A stretch of DNA of 25,996 bases from Lachnospiraceae bacterium UBA7026 (GTDB taxonomy: Bacteria; Bacillota; Clostridia; Lachnospirales; Lachnospiraceae), in the NCBI GenBank assembly GCA_002494165.1, contig DLBH01000073.1, positions 34,274 through 60,269 of the forward strand. The letters are read 5' to 3'. The position numbers and the translations under genes are program-made. The notes beneath the pieces were generated by a model, which did not search any database, was not told where the DNA came from, and was given only the letters and a program-made list of their open reading frames with translations. Position 1 is the first letter of the stretch, and each line of letters opens with the position of its first letter. Shown here in pieces: positions 5,650-13,567 of the stretch.

Positions 5650-8634
5650 ATGAATATTCATTTTATAAAAGAAAAGATAATAATGTCTCCCGACAGGAAA
5701 AGTTACTATTGCCTCTACACTGTCTTTTTTTGCCTGACAGCCCTGGCTGTCTTCTCATGGTATATTTTTTCCGGCAAGACCCTGATCTGGGAACTGGACG
5801 GATGGGACCAGCACTATAAATCCCTGATCTACTATGCCAAATATTTAAGGCAGGTCATCTCCACTCTTTTCCGGGAGCACAGACTGGTCCTGACCCAGTG
5901 GGACCCCAACATAGGCGAAGGCTCCGATATCCTCTCCACCCTCCACTACTATGTGATTGGGGAGCCTGTCAACCTTCTTGCTGTTTTCGTTCCTACAGCC
6001 TACATGTTCTACATGTATTCCTTTCTGATCATCCTCAGGCTCTACCTGGCAGGGATCAGCTTCTCTGTCCTCTGTTTCGGGACAGACCGCAGAAATCCTT
6101 ATGCTATTCTAGCCGGCTCACTCTCCTATGCCTTCTGTTACTGGGCTCTGCTGAACGCGGCAAGACATCCTTACTTTTTAAGTCCCATGATTTTCTTTCC
6201 CCTGATCATCACGGGTATAGAGAAAATCCTGGCCCATAAAGGATCCTGGCTCCTGACGATTGCCGTTTGCCTGACCGCCGTCAGCAATTTCTATTTTTTC
6301 TATATCATCGTCATCGAGACTGTTGTCTATGTGACCGTCAGACTTTTACTGAAATACGGAAAAAAGGTTACCGCCTATGTCAGGCCTCTTACGAGGATTT
6401 TCCTGGCTTCTATAAGTGGCAGCCTTATGGCCGGTCTGATTCTGCTGCCTGTAATCTATACCTTTCTCATTGATTCCAGGCTCAAGGTCAGCAGGCCCTG
6501 GCATCTTTTCTATCCTCTGAGATACTACAGCCTGTTGCCATCCCTCCTGACTACTCCCTTAGGAGAAGACTATTACTGGACCTGTCTGGCTTTTGCCGTC
6601 CCGGTATACTTTGCCATCATCTTTTTGTTTGTCAAAACAGAAAAAGAAAAGGAAGACCGGCTCTTTAAGGTCCTCCTGACTATTTGTTTCATCATCCTCC
6701 TGATTCCTGGTCTGGGACAATTCATCAACGGTATGTCCTATATGAGCAACCGCTGGTGCTGGGGTCTGTCTCTTCTTGGCAGCTATCTCCTGGTCAGCCA
6801 GTGGCCCCGGCTGATCCGGCTGAAAAAGGAAGAGGCCAGGAGAATTTTCCTGGTCCTGGCTGCCTATGCTGCCCTTTGCCTGTTTTTTGATGAGTCCAGA
6901 AAGCTGGCGACCTATTACAGCATTGGTCTGGCCTTGTGCCTGCTCTTTTTATTGACCAGTCTGGTCAGTGAAATAGGGCAACGGCAATATATTCTGGCAG
7001 CCATGGTCATCCTGAGCGTGGTCATCACCAGCTTCTGGAAAAATGCCTATAGCTCTAAAACCTACCAGTATTCAGCTGAGATTAAAGATATCAGGCAGGT
7101 TGTGGAAGAAAGTGAGAACAATGAGACCGAAGCCATCCGCTACCTCCTGAAGGACCGGGATAAGCAGGGAGATTATATCCGTTATTCCGGCCGGGATCTG
7201 ACCTTTAATGCCAATATATGGAAGCAGTTATCTTCCAGTAATTATTTCTGGTCCCTGTCAAATACTTATGTCAACAATTTCAAAACAGATCTCCATATCC
7301 CGGAAGCCATACCTCAAAAGCAAAGTGGCTATGACGACCGTGCCGACCTGCTTTCCCTTTCCTCCATGGAATATTTCACCAGCAAGGAAGGGGACCTTCT
7401 CCCGGTCCCCTATGGCTTTTCCCTGCTTGACAAGATCAACGTGCAGGCGGGACGAAGCAACCGTTATATAAAAAACTTTTCCAAAAAAACCGGCAGGGCA
7501 GTAAGCGACCGGCAGGAGGAAAGAATCCGACAACTCTCTGATGAAAGCTACTATGTTTACAGAAACGATTACGCCCTCCCTCTGGGCTATGTCTATGACT
7601 ACTATATAAGTCAGTCAGCCTGGGAGGAGATGCCGGCCCTTGACCGCCAGCAGGCCATGCTGGATGCGGTCTGCCTGTCCCAGGCCCCTGCCTCCTGTCC
7701 TGAGAAGACGGACCTGCCCCAGGGCATATCCGTATCTTATGAAAGTGACCAGGACGACAAAGACAGCGTCTATTTTAAAAAGAATAAAATCATTACCACG
7801 AATCCTGACCAACAGATCACACTGACTTTCCAGGGCTTAAACAATTCAGAGACCTATGTGGAACTTGATAAGCTTTCCTTTAGCCCCACTTCAGAGTATG
7901 ACCTTTATTTCGGGGAGGGTGAAGCTGACCCTGACGATCTCTATAATGACCTGACTTGGGACCTGCTGGAATCCAGTGAAAAAACCCGTATCAAAAAAGA
8001 GCATCTTCTCTGGATCCGGCCCCAGATGGTCGATATCAGCTTCCAGGCATGGCCAGCCCCATCCGATGATAAGGAAAAACAGAAGGAAGCAGCCAAAGTT
8101 GTAAGGCAGAAAACCATCACCTACAATACACCGGACTATAATTTCTACGGAGGCCGGGACAGCTTTCTTGTGAATATGGGCTACTCGGAAGAGCCCCTGA
8201 CCAAGCTGAGGCTGACCCTGCCTGAAAGGGGAATCTATAGCTTTGATTCCCTCAAAATCTATTGCCGGCCCATGAATGATTTCGAGGAAAAGATTACAAA
8301 ACTGAAGGACCATACCCTGGAGAATATCCGTTTTGCAAGTGACAGCCTCCAGGGAGATATCCAGCTGGACCAGCTAGGTATCCTCTGTGTCACAGTCCCT
8401 TATTCTCAAGGATGGGAAGCTTATGTGAACGGTAAAAAGGTGCCAGTCCTCCTGGCCAACCAGCATTACCTGGGACTGGAGCTGACTCCGGGAAATCATC
8501 ATATCCGTTTCAACTACACTAGGCCCCTGCAGAAAGCCGGCTGCTTTACATCCCTGGCCGGCCTCCTTCTGTTTGTCCTCATTATGGTTTTTGAAAACAA
8601 GAAAAAGACAGAAAGAAGGAGCGGCAATCAATAG
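5650..8634 (+). CDS. YfhO-family polytopic membrane protein
   Basis: A large multi-pass membrane protein (994 aa from this start). The first half has about a dozen hydrophobic spans. The early extracytoplasmic motif WELDGWDQHYKSL matches the DGxxQH signature of YfhO. Residues about 480-930 form a long extracytoplasmic domain. Near the C-terminus the stretch YSQGWEAYVNGKKV, then a final span and a basic tail, is typical of the family. YfhO members resemble GT-C glycosyltransferases and are linked to sugar modification of wall polymers such as lipoteichoic acid; the exact donor and acceptor here are unknown. The start at 5650 has GGAGG at 6-nt spacing. An upstream in-frame ATG at 5596, with a weaker AAGGG site, would add 18 residues and cannot be excluded. 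It is a single-gene unit between two terminators. Confidence 0.9.
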   Translation: MNIHFIKEKIIMSPDRKSYYCLYTVFFCLTALAVFSWYIFSGKTLIWELDGWDQHYKSLIYYAKYLRQVISTLFREHRLVLTQWDPNIGEGSDILSTLHYYVIGEPVNLLAVFVPTAYMFYMYSFLIILRLYLAGISFSVLCFGTDRRNPYAILAGSLSYAFCYWALLNAARHPYFLSPMIFFPLIITGIEKILAHKGSWLLTIAVCLTAVSNFYFFYIIVIETVVYVTVRLLLKYGKKVTAYVRPLTRIFLASISGSLMAGLILLPVIYTFLIDSRLKVSRPWHLFYPLRYYSLLPSLLTTPLGEDYYWTCLAFAVPVYFAIIFLFVKTEKEKEDRLFKVLLTICFIILLIPGLGQFINGMSYMSNRWCWGLSLLGSYLLVSQWPRLIRLKKEEARRIFLVLAAYAALCLFFDESRKLATYYSIGLALCLLFLLTSLVSEIGQRQYILAAMVILSVVITSFWKNAYSSKTYQYSAEIKDIRQVVEESENNETEAIRYLLKDRDKQGDYIRYSGRDLTFNANIWKQLSSSNYFWSLSNTYVNNFKTDLHIPEAIPQKQSGYDDRADLLSLSSMEYFTSKEGDLLPVPYGFSLLDKINVQAGRSNRYIKNFSKKTGRAVSDRQEERIRQLSDESYYVYRNDYALPLGYVYDYYISQSAWEEMPALDRQQAMLDAVCLSQAPASCPEKTDLPQGISVSYESDQDDKDSVYFKKNKIITTNPDQQITLTFQGLNNSETYVELDKLSFSPTSEYDLYFGEGEADPDDLYNDLTWDLLESSEKTRIKKEHLLWIRPQMVDISFQAWPAPSDDKEKQKEAAKVVRQKTITYNTPDYNFYGGRDSFLVNMGYSEEPLTKLRLTLPERGIYSFDSLKIYCRPMNDFEEKITKLKDHTLENIRFASDSLQGDIQLDQLGILCVTVPYSQGWEAYVNGKKVPVLLANQHYLGLELTPGNHHIRFNYTRPLQKAGCFTSLAGLLLFVLIMVFENKKKTERRSGNQ

Positions 8635-8670
8635 AAGCAAGATCCCGTCTGTCAGCCTATAAGAGTCATT

Positions 8671-8728
8671 AAAAAAGCACACTCCTGGCCTGCCGTCCAC
8701 AGCAGGCCAGGAGTGTGCCTTTTAAATT
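8671..8728. terminator. Strong bidirectional terminator
   Basis: A perfect 17-bp stem (8677-8693 with 8702-8718, arm beginning GCACACTCC) has an 8-nt loop. It has AAAAAA on its left and CTTTTAAATTTT on its right. It can end the YfhO transcript (+) and the Mo-oxidoreductase/ferredoxin transcript (-). Confidence 0.92.
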
Positions 8729-8754
8729 TTGCGATTCTTTATACCTGTCTCTTT

Positions 8755-8788
8755 TTCTTTTCTATCATTTGTTCTTTTCTACCATTTG
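8755..8788. repeat. 17-bp x 2 tandem repeat in a 3' spacer
   Basis: TTCTTTTCTATCATTTG (8755-8771) is followed directly by TTCTTTTCTACCATTTG, with one mismatch. It lies in a pyrimidine-rich stretch (8729-8866) that would be the purine-rich 3' UTR of the ferredoxin gene. No function is apparent. Confidence 0.65.
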
Positions 8789-8866
8789 ATTCCTATATTT
8801 TTCTAGCCCTGTATCTCTTTAGACCATATTCTTTTTGTCTTCTGCCTTTTTTATATGGGCCCGCTT

Positions 8867-9292
8867 CTAAAAGCTTATAGCCCTGGCCGGACAGGCCTGG
8901 ACACAGGCGGGCTCAAGTCCCTTTTCCCTCCTGTCCTGGCAGAGCTGGCATTTTTGCGTGATACCCTTTGGTCCAAACTGGGGGATCCCATAGCTGCAGG
9001 CCTCCTGGCATTTCCGGCAGCCGATACAGCTGTCCTCATCTACCCGGATTACCCCGTCGCCATCTCTCCACAAGGCTCCTGTGGGACAGTTTTCCATACA
9101 TGCGGCGTAGCTGCACTGGTGGCATACGGAAAAGGAAAAACACAGTTTCTCCTTCCCGGGAGTCCGGTCTTCTTTCTCATTCATCACAATAAAACGAATC
9201 CCTTTTGGCAATTGGTGCTCCATTTTACAGGCGATCTCACAGGCACAGCAGCCCATGCAGCGTTCTTCGTCAATGATCAAATGCTTGCCCAT
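8867..9292 (-). CDS. 4x[4Fe-4S] ferredoxin-type electron-transfer subunit
   Basis: 141 aa, of the HycB/DmsB/FdnH-like iron-sulfur subunit family. Four cysteine groups are visible: C12-C15-C18-C22, C57-C60-C65-C69, C89-C92-C95-C99 and C115-C118-C130-C134. This is the standard arrangement for four cubane clusters that pass electrons between a molybdenum subunit and another partner. There is no signal peptide and no membrane anchor, so it is cytosolic. The ATG at 9292 has GGGAGGAGGG upstream. It lies 15 nt after the stop of the oxidoreductase gene, so the two are co-transcribed and very likely form one complex. No third (membrane or NADH-binding) subunit follows, so the external electron carrier is not evident. 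Confidence 0.92.
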   Translation of the reverse strand: MGKHLIIDEERCMGCCACEIACKMEHQLPKGIRFIVMNEKEDRTPGKEKLCFSFSVCHQCSYAACMENCPTGALWRDGDGVIRVDEDSCIGCRKCQEACSYGIPQFGPKGITQKCQLCQDRREKGLEPACVQACPARAISF

Positions 9293-9307
9293 ACAAGTCC
9301 CTCCTCC

Positions 9308-11536
9308 CTACATTTTCTCAATCTGGACCAGGGTGTTAAAGTAACCTGTGGTATTACCGTCATAGAGGGCATTATAGTCATACATGATGCCATTCTCTTT
9401 CAGGATATCCCGGGGACCTCCCTGACTCAGGGAAGTGAGTATATTCACATTACCCCCCAGTTTCACCCACATGCCGCTGTTAAGCTCCACCACACCTGGC
9501 TTGACGATGATGCTGACCGCAGCCAGGATATCCTTAAGTTCGCCCCGGTCATTGAAGATCCTTACCTTATCCCCATTTTTTATTCCCCGGGCCTGGGCGT
9601 CCGCCGCATTGATATGGACCTTGGCAGGGCCTTCGATCTCCTGGATCCAGGGCAGGTTATAGTACTGGGAATGACAGCGGAAGGAAGGATGCTGGGACAC
9701 GATACATAAAGGATATTTCTCCGCCAGTTCCGGCGTCGCCCGGATACTTTCCTCCGGTTCAACAAAATGAGGCAGAGGATAGTAGTCTCCAGGGAATATC
9801 TTTCCTCTTTCCTCCATAATGGAAGAGTAAAACTCAAACCTGCCCGAGGGTGTATTAAACTTTCCATCCTTATAAGGAATCTCCGGGCACCAACTCTCAT
9901 CAATCCTGACAGGTCCATGGGGGGAGACAGCCCCGTCCACATCCGTGTGCATACCCACCAGCATACGGATATAATCAAGGCCATTCCTCTCTCTCGGGAA
10001 ATATTCCTCAAAGCCCAGTCTCCTGCCCAGCTCCTCAAATATCTCCACATCCGGCACCGCCTCATAGGCCGGCTGGCAGACCGGCACCAGAATCTGGTTA
10101 TAGTGGTGCCAGTAGGAAGTGTGGAGGCCATATTGCTCCAGGAAATGGCAGGCCGGCAGAACCAGGTCGGCCCAGTCTGTGTCATCAGTCATAAACTGCT
10201 CGATGACCACAAACATATCAAGCTGCTTTACCGCCTCTAAAGTATAATCCACATAGGGCTGCTGGGAAATCAGGCCTCCCCGCCAGGAGATGATTCCTTT
10301 TACCGGCGGGTCACCACTCAGGATTCCTCTGGCCACTGTGGAAATATTGATCATCCGGGTCTTTTCAATAGAGGCCCCCTGGGGCATGGCAACATTTGCT
10401 GTCTGCATAAAGCCCTCAAAAGCCGGAAAGCCCATGTTATTCATAAACTCATAAGTACCATATTCCTTACCGATATGGCCGCAGACCGCTGCCAGGCTGG
10501 CCAAGGCCCGCTGGACCTGATGCCCGTTGCTGTATCTTTGCTGGCCGCAGCCGCAGGACATGTGGGACTTGCTCCCGGCATAGAGCTCAGCAGCCTGGAT
10601 AATCTGTTCTTTTGGAATGGTGGTAATCTCCTCCGTGTATTCCGGTGTCCAGGGCTCCACCAGTTTCTTCAGCCCCTCAAAGCCCACGGTATGTTCCCTG
10701 ATATATTCCTTATCATGAAGATCATTTTTAATGATCCAGTGAATCATGCCCAGAGCCATGGCCCCGTCTGTTCCCGGCCTTGGCCGCAGATGGATATCTG
10801 CCTTAGAAGCCACCCCTGTGACACAGGGATCCACCACGATCAGCTTGGCTCCCCTCTCCTTGGCCCTGTAAAGATAGGGAAAGACATGGGGATGGGTCGC
10901 TGTGGGATTGAGGCCGACCATCATAACCAGGTCTGCATTTTCTGCCCAGATCTCCGGGGACATGGTACTCTGGCTTCCCACACTGCACTGGGATCCGGAG
11001 ATACCGGAAAGGACACAGAAGCTGCCCACCAGCTTGGTTGCCCCCATAAGATTCCAGAGTCTGGCACTGACTGTCTTGGCCATGTATTCCCGGTTGCCCG
11101 AGTAGCCATATTCCATAATGGCCTCATTGCCATAGTCTGCCTGGATCTTCTTAATCTTCTCCACCATATAGTCCATGGCTTCTTCCCAGGAAATCCTCTT
11201 AAACTTGCCCTCTCCCCTCTCTCCGGTCCGGAGCATGGGGTACCTGACCCGGTCCTCGGCATTGATCTTCTGGACATTGGCCATGGCCTTTAAACAAAGA
11301 GTCCCCTGGGTGATGGGATGGTCGGGATCTCCCTCGATTTTTATAACCTTCTCATCTTTGACATAAACCAGCAGACCGCAGGTATCATAGCAGTTATGAG
11401 GACAAGCGGTCTTCACCACCCGGTCAGCAATCACTGTCTTCCCGTCCAGGGTCACCGGCACATTGATCCCGCAGGCATACTGATCCAGGTTCTCACACTT
11501 ACGCCAGGGAACCGGATTATTAAATACTTTTCCCAT
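9308..11536 (-). CDS. Molybdopterin-dependent oxidoreductase, catalytic subunit
   Basis: 742 aa, DMSO-reductase superfamily (bis-MGD molybdenum or tungsten enzymes). The N-terminal [4Fe-4S] ligands are Cys45, Cys49, Cys53 and Cys81 (ACPHNCYDTCG and TLCLKA). By register with formate dehydrogenase H (recalled alignment: 13 residues from the metal ligand to the QSVG glycine), the metal ligand would be Cys174 in GSFCVLSG, followed by CSVGSQSTMS and VGLNPTATHP. The C-terminal molydopterin-dinucleotide domain starts near residue 610 (YPLCIVSQHPSFRCHSQY). There is no twin-arginine signal, so the enzyme is cytosolic. Substrate is unknown: it could be a formate-dehydrogenase-like, aldehyde or aromatic-hydroxyl enzyme. 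The ATG at 11536 has an AGGG site. It is first of a two-gene operon and divergent from an HxlR regulator. Confidence 0.9.
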   Translation of the reverse strand: MGKVFNNPVPWRKCENLDQYACGINVPVTLDGKTVIADRVVKTACPHNCYDTCGLLVYVKDEKVIKIEGDPDHPITQGTLCLKAMANVQKINAEDRVRYPMLRTGERGEGKFKRISWEEAMDYMVEKIKKIQADYGNEAIMEYGYSGNREYMAKTVSARLWNLMGATKLVGSFCVLSGISGSQCSVGSQSTMSPEIWAENADLVMMVGLNPTATHPHVFPYLYRAKERGAKLIVVDPCVTGVASKADIHLRPRPGTDGAMALGMIHWIIKNDLHDKEYIREHTVGFEGLKKLVEPWTPEYTEEITTIPKEQIIQAAELYAGSKSHMSCGCGQQRYSNGHQVQRALASLAAVCGHIGKEYGTYEFMNNMGFPAFEGFMQTANVAMPQGASIEKTRMINISTVARGILSGDPPVKGIISWRGGLISQQPYVDYTLEAVKQLDMFVVIEQFMTDDTDWADLVLPACHFLEQYGLHTSYWHHYNQILVPVCQPAYEAVPDVEIFEELGRRLGFEEYFPRERNGLDYIRMLVGMHTDVDGAVSPHGPVRIDESWCPEIPYKDGKFNTPSGRFEFYSSIMEERGKIFPGDYYPLPHFVEPEESIRATPELAEKYPLCIVSQHPSFRCHSQYYNLPWIQEIEGPAKVHINAADAQARGIKNGDKVRIFNDRGELKDILAAVSIIVKPGVVELNSGMWVKLGGNVNILTSLSQGGPRDILKENGIMYDYNALYDGNTTGYFNTLVQIEKM

Positions 11537-11582
11537 TTTACCCTCTCCTTTTTTCTATAACTACCGGCATTTGATTTATGGT

Positions 11583-11657
11583 GATGGTCATGGCAATAGA
11601 TCTCGTTGATGGCCATGGCAATATATTTCGTTGATGGTCATAGCAATATATTTCCTG
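11583..11657. repeat. 25-bp x 3 tandem repeat in the Mo-enzyme/HxlR divergent spacer
   Basis: Three adjacent 25-bp units start at 11583, 11608 and 11633 (GATGGTCATGGCAATA, GATGGCCATGGCAATA and GATGGTCATAGCAATA, each followed by TNTCGTT-like ends). They lie 46-121 bp upstream of the oxidoreductase start, inside a 307-bp divergent spacer. A 25-bp period does not keep exactly the same helix face (about 2.4 turns). Such an array is a candidate regulator-binding region, but a neutral duplication is possible. Confidence 0.8.
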
Positions 11658-11843
11658 GAAAATTTCCAAAATAAAAAGGCAGGAACCAGGGCTTCACATA
11701 GTCCAATAAAATGTTTTCTATTCCATCAAACATAAAAAATGCCTCTGCTATAATGATAAATAATAATTAATTACATTATAAAATAAGCCCTTGTATATTA
11801 GTATACTCAAAAGTTTTTTAGTAAAAAGGAAAGGCTGAAAAAA

Positions 11844-12227
11844 GTGTACCAGAAAAAAATACCCCCTGAAAAAATGTGTCCTTTTGAATACACCCTGTCT
11901 ATCTTTGGCGGCAAATGGGATACCCGGATTCTCTGCCTCCTGGCCCACAATGAATCTTTGCGCTTCGGCCAGTTCAAGAGTTCCCTAGAAGGTATTTCGG
12001 ATACAGCTCTGTCCAATGTCCTGAAGAAATTCATAAAGCATGACATCGTCCTGAGGAAATCCTTCAACGAAAAGCCTCCCCATGTGGAATACCGTCTTTC
12101 TGACCGGGGCCGGGAGATCGTGCCTATCCTGCAGGACCTCTGTCTTTGGTCAGTCAAATGCAATGATTACCCGAACCTGCCTGCCATATCACTCTGCGAG
12201 CAATGCAAGTACGGGATAGAGATATAA
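11844..12227 (+). CDS. HxlR-family winged-helix regulator
   Basis: 127 aa with the HxlR core: CPFEYTLSIFGGKWDTRILCLL (Cys12 to about residue 33), then LRFGQFKSSLEGISDTALSNVLK as the recognition-helix region and HVEYRLSDRGREIVPIL as the wing and last helix. HxlR proteins are small dimeric regulators, and several (YodB, HypR, HxlR) sense electrophiles, disulfide stress or aldehydes, often through the N-terminal Cys. Here that Cys12 is present, plus Cys31, 100, 106 and a C-terminal CEQC pair (118, 121). Thiol sensing or metal binding is therefore possible. The start is a GTG at 11844 with GGAAAGG upstream. The divergent position makes the Mo-oxidoreductase operon its likely target. A 165-bp tandem repeat begins 8 nt past its stop. 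Confidence 0.9.
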   Translation: MYQKKIPPEKMCPFEYTLSIFGGKWDTRILCLLAHNESLRFGQFKSSLEGISDTALSNVLKKFIKHDIVLRKSFNEKPPHVEYRLSDRGREIVPILQDLCLWSVKCNDYPNLPAISLCEQCKYGIEI

Positions 12228-12268
12228 AAATTTGCCTGCTCCCTCCTTGTTCGATTCCTCTCAGGTCC

Positions 12269-12300
12269 AAAAAAAACCACACAAAAGTGTGGTTTTTTTT
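12269..12300. terminator. Terminator copy 1 (ends the HxlR transcript)
   Basis: CCACAC (12277-12282) pairs with GTGTGG (12287-12292) around AAAA, flanked by A8 on the left and T8 on the right, so it works in both directions. It is the first such hairpin after the HxlR stop codon at 12227. Confidence 0.85.
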
Positions 12301-12433
12301 AATGGACCTGAGGGGAATCCCGCCGGCGGCTCTTGCCGCCTTTCAGGCCACGTCGGCGCGTAAAGGTCCACTGGACCTTCCCGCTTCCGCAGACTTCCGT
12401 CTGCTCCCTCCTTGTTCGATTCCCCTCAAGTCC

Positions 12434-12465
12434 AAAAAAAAACCACACAAAAGTGTGGTTTTTTT
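12434..12465. terminator. Terminator copy 2 (middle repeat unit)
   Basis: Same hairpin as its neighbours, CCACAC (12443-12448) with GTGTGG (12453-12458), and A9/T7 flanks. It lies between the terminators that serve HxlR and ssrA and has no gene of its own. Confidence 0.85.
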
Positions 12466-12598
12466 AATGGACCTGAGGGGAATCCCGCCGGCGGCTCTTG
12501 CCGCCTTTCAGGCCACGTCGGCGCGTAAAGGTCCACTGGACCTTCCCGCTTCCGCAGACTTCCGTCTGCTCCCTCCTTGTTCGATTCCTCTCAAGTCC

Positions 12599-12630
12599 AA
12601 AAAAAAACCACACAAAAGTGTGGTTTTTTT
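12599..12630. terminator. Terminator copy 3 (ends ssrA)
   Basis: On the minus strand this hairpin (12608-12613 with 12618-12623, A/T runs on both sides) starts two or three nucleotides after the encoded 3' end of tmRNA at 12633. It is therefore the natural ssrA terminator. Confidence 0.88.
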
Positions 12631-12632
12631 AA

Positions 12633-12976
12633 TGGACCTGAGGGGAATCGAACCCCTGTCCGAAAATCTATTCCGCACGGTATCTCCCATCACAGTCTTT
12701 ATTTTGACATTCCCTCCATGTGACGTCTAAAGACAAACTTCACACTTCAGTAGCTTCATAATACTTTACCACCTGCAAAGCTTAAGATGGCAAGGGTCCC
12801 GCCTTATCGATGCCGGGTTCTCAGTCAGCGGGTGTACTGAGGCCGACAGCCGCAACTAGGCAGCGTATGCTAAATTATCTTCAGCGTTTATATTTAGTTC
12901 CAGCTTTTAACGTGGTGCCGGAGTCCACGGATGGCTGCCCCGCGTTCAAAATCCCCGTCGAAACCAGTACAAGCCC
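12633..12976 (-). ncRNA. ssrA: tmRNA (transfer-messenger RNA)
   Basis: The 344-nt mature RNA rescues stalled ribosomes with SmpB. The 5' end GGGCTTG (12976 downward) pairs fully with the 3' strand CAGGTCC, with two G-U pairs, to form the acceptor stem; A is the discriminator at 12633. The tRNA-like domain has the conserved GGTTTCGACGGGG near the 5' end and a T arm AGGGG-TTCGATT-CCCCT near the 3' end. The acceptor CCA is not encoded and must be added. The tag reading frame (12856-12885) encodes AEDNLAYAA then TAG, the usual short clostridial degradation tag with a C-terminal AA. It has its own consensus promoter and sits downstream of smpB. Its 3' end is copied in the adjacent tandem repeat. 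Confidence 0.97.
12856..12885 (-). other. tmRNA tag reading frame (AEDNLAYAA)
   Basis: Within tmRNA the codons GCT GAA GAT AAT TTA, then GCA TAC GCT GCC and TAG encode the proteolysis tag. The resume codon GCT is inferred from similar clostridial tags (such as AEDNFALAA). The frame is open for a few codons upstream, so the resume position is not proven by sequence alone. Confidence 0.88.
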
Positions 12977-13003
12977 GTAAGACGTGATTAACACGGTATT
13001 AAC

Positions 13004-13031
13004 ATTATATTCTTTTCCTTTTAGATGTCAA
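13004..13031 (-). promoter_or_regulatory. Consensus SigA promoter of ssrA
   Basis: TTGACA (13026-13031) and TATAAT (13004-13009) both match perfectly, with a 16-nt spacer. The predicted start is about 20 nt before the mature tmRNA 5' end, consistent with RNase P trimming. This separates ssrA expression from smpB. Confidence 0.92.
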
Positions 13032-13096
13032 GGGGAATTTTTATGTAGGATTACACCGTAATACCAGCAACATTTATCAGCCGGAAACAGTTCTTG

Positions 13097-13567
13097 TTAA
13101 TCTAACTGTCTGATTTTGAACTCTCTCCTGGCCTCTCTCTGGGCATCTTTCTTGGCGATATCCTGTCTCTTGTCGTAGCTCTTCTTTCCTCTGGCCAGGC
13201 CTATCTCAATCTTAACCAGGGATCCTTTCAGATATACCTTAAGGGGCATGATGGTATATCCCTTCATCTTTACCTGACCTGCCAGCTTATTGATCTCCGA
13301 CTTATGAAGGAGCAGCTTACGGATCCGTAAGGGATCTCTGTTAAAGATATTTCCCTTCTCATAGGGACTGATATGCATGTGGTTGATAAAGACCTCACCT
13401 TTGTTTATGGTAACAAAAGCCTCCTTGATACTGCATTTTCCCATACGCAGGGACTTGACCTCCGTACCGTGAAGGGCAAGTCCTGCCTCAAATTTTTCAT
13501 CGATAAAATAGTCATGATAAGCCTTTTTGTTATTGGCAATCAGCTTGATACCCTGTGATTTTGCCAT
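13097..13567 (-). CDS. smpB: SsrA-binding protein SmpB
   Basis: 156 aa, the normal length for SmpB. This small basic protein binds the tRNA-like domain of tmRNA and brings it to stalled ribosomes. Family motifs are clear: [39 protein letters not shown], the HISPYEKGN segment and PLKVYLKG, then the basic tail [21 protein letters not shown] that forms a helix in the mRNA channel. The ATG at 13567 has GGGAGGA upstream. It lies between rnr (164-bp spacer) and ssrA (120 bp). Together these give the conserved rnr-smpB-ssrA quality-control module. Confidence 0.98.
   Translation of the reverse strand: MAKSQGIKLIANNKKAYHDYFIDEKFEAGLALHGTEVKSLRMGKCSIKEAFVTINKGEVFINHMHISPYEKGNIFNRDPLRIRKLLLHKSEINKLAGQVKMKGYTIMPLKVYLKGSLVKIEIGLARGKKSYDKRQDIAKKDAQREARREFKIRQLD

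Larger units (their letters stand above)
12236..12649. repeat. 165-bp structured tandem repeat abutting ssrA (about 2.5 copies)
   Basis: Units start at 12236, 12401 and 12566 (CTGCTCCCTCCTTG in each) with an exact 165-bp period. The third copy stops at 12649, where it runs into the tmRNA 3' end. Complete units differ by only a few bases plus compensating A/T-run length changes. In plus-strand order each unit holds: a degenerate tmRNA 3'-end-like piece (TTCGATTCCYCTCARGTCCA); a terminator hairpin (CCACAC/GTGTGG); the inverted tmRNA 3' end (TGGACCTGAGGGGAATC); a CCGCCGGCGG palindrome; and perfect hairpins GGCGGC/GCCGCC, AAGGTCC/GGACCTT and GCAGAC/GTCTGC. It carries no credible ORF; the frame stays open only because 165 is a multiple of 3. 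Origin could be local duplication, a palindromic mobile sequence, or remnants of integration at ssrA. Confidence 0.93.

Noticed and set aside
8855..9709. 284-codon plus-strand open frame opposite the ferredoxin and oxidoreductase genes
   Set aside because: It is the complement of well-supported coding sequence and has no family features.
10475..11293. 272-codon plus-strand open frame opposite the oxidoreductase gene
   Set aside because: Antisense shadow of the GC-rich catalytic subunit; no ribosome site or domain.
12236..12649. CRISPR-like array
   Set aside because: Whole 165-bp units are repeated, with no constant-repeat/variable-spacer pattern, and no cas genes are present.
12228..12660. 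Intact integrative element at ssrA
   Set aside because: Only 3'-end fragments and short structured DNA are present; no integrase or cargo gene lies in the window. A past scar remains possible.
12203..12730. 175-codon plus-strand open frame with three repeated segments
   Set aside because: It only exists because the 165-bp repeat is a multiple of three. It runs through terminators, overlaps the HxlR 3' end and enters the tmRNA gene. There is no ribosome site.
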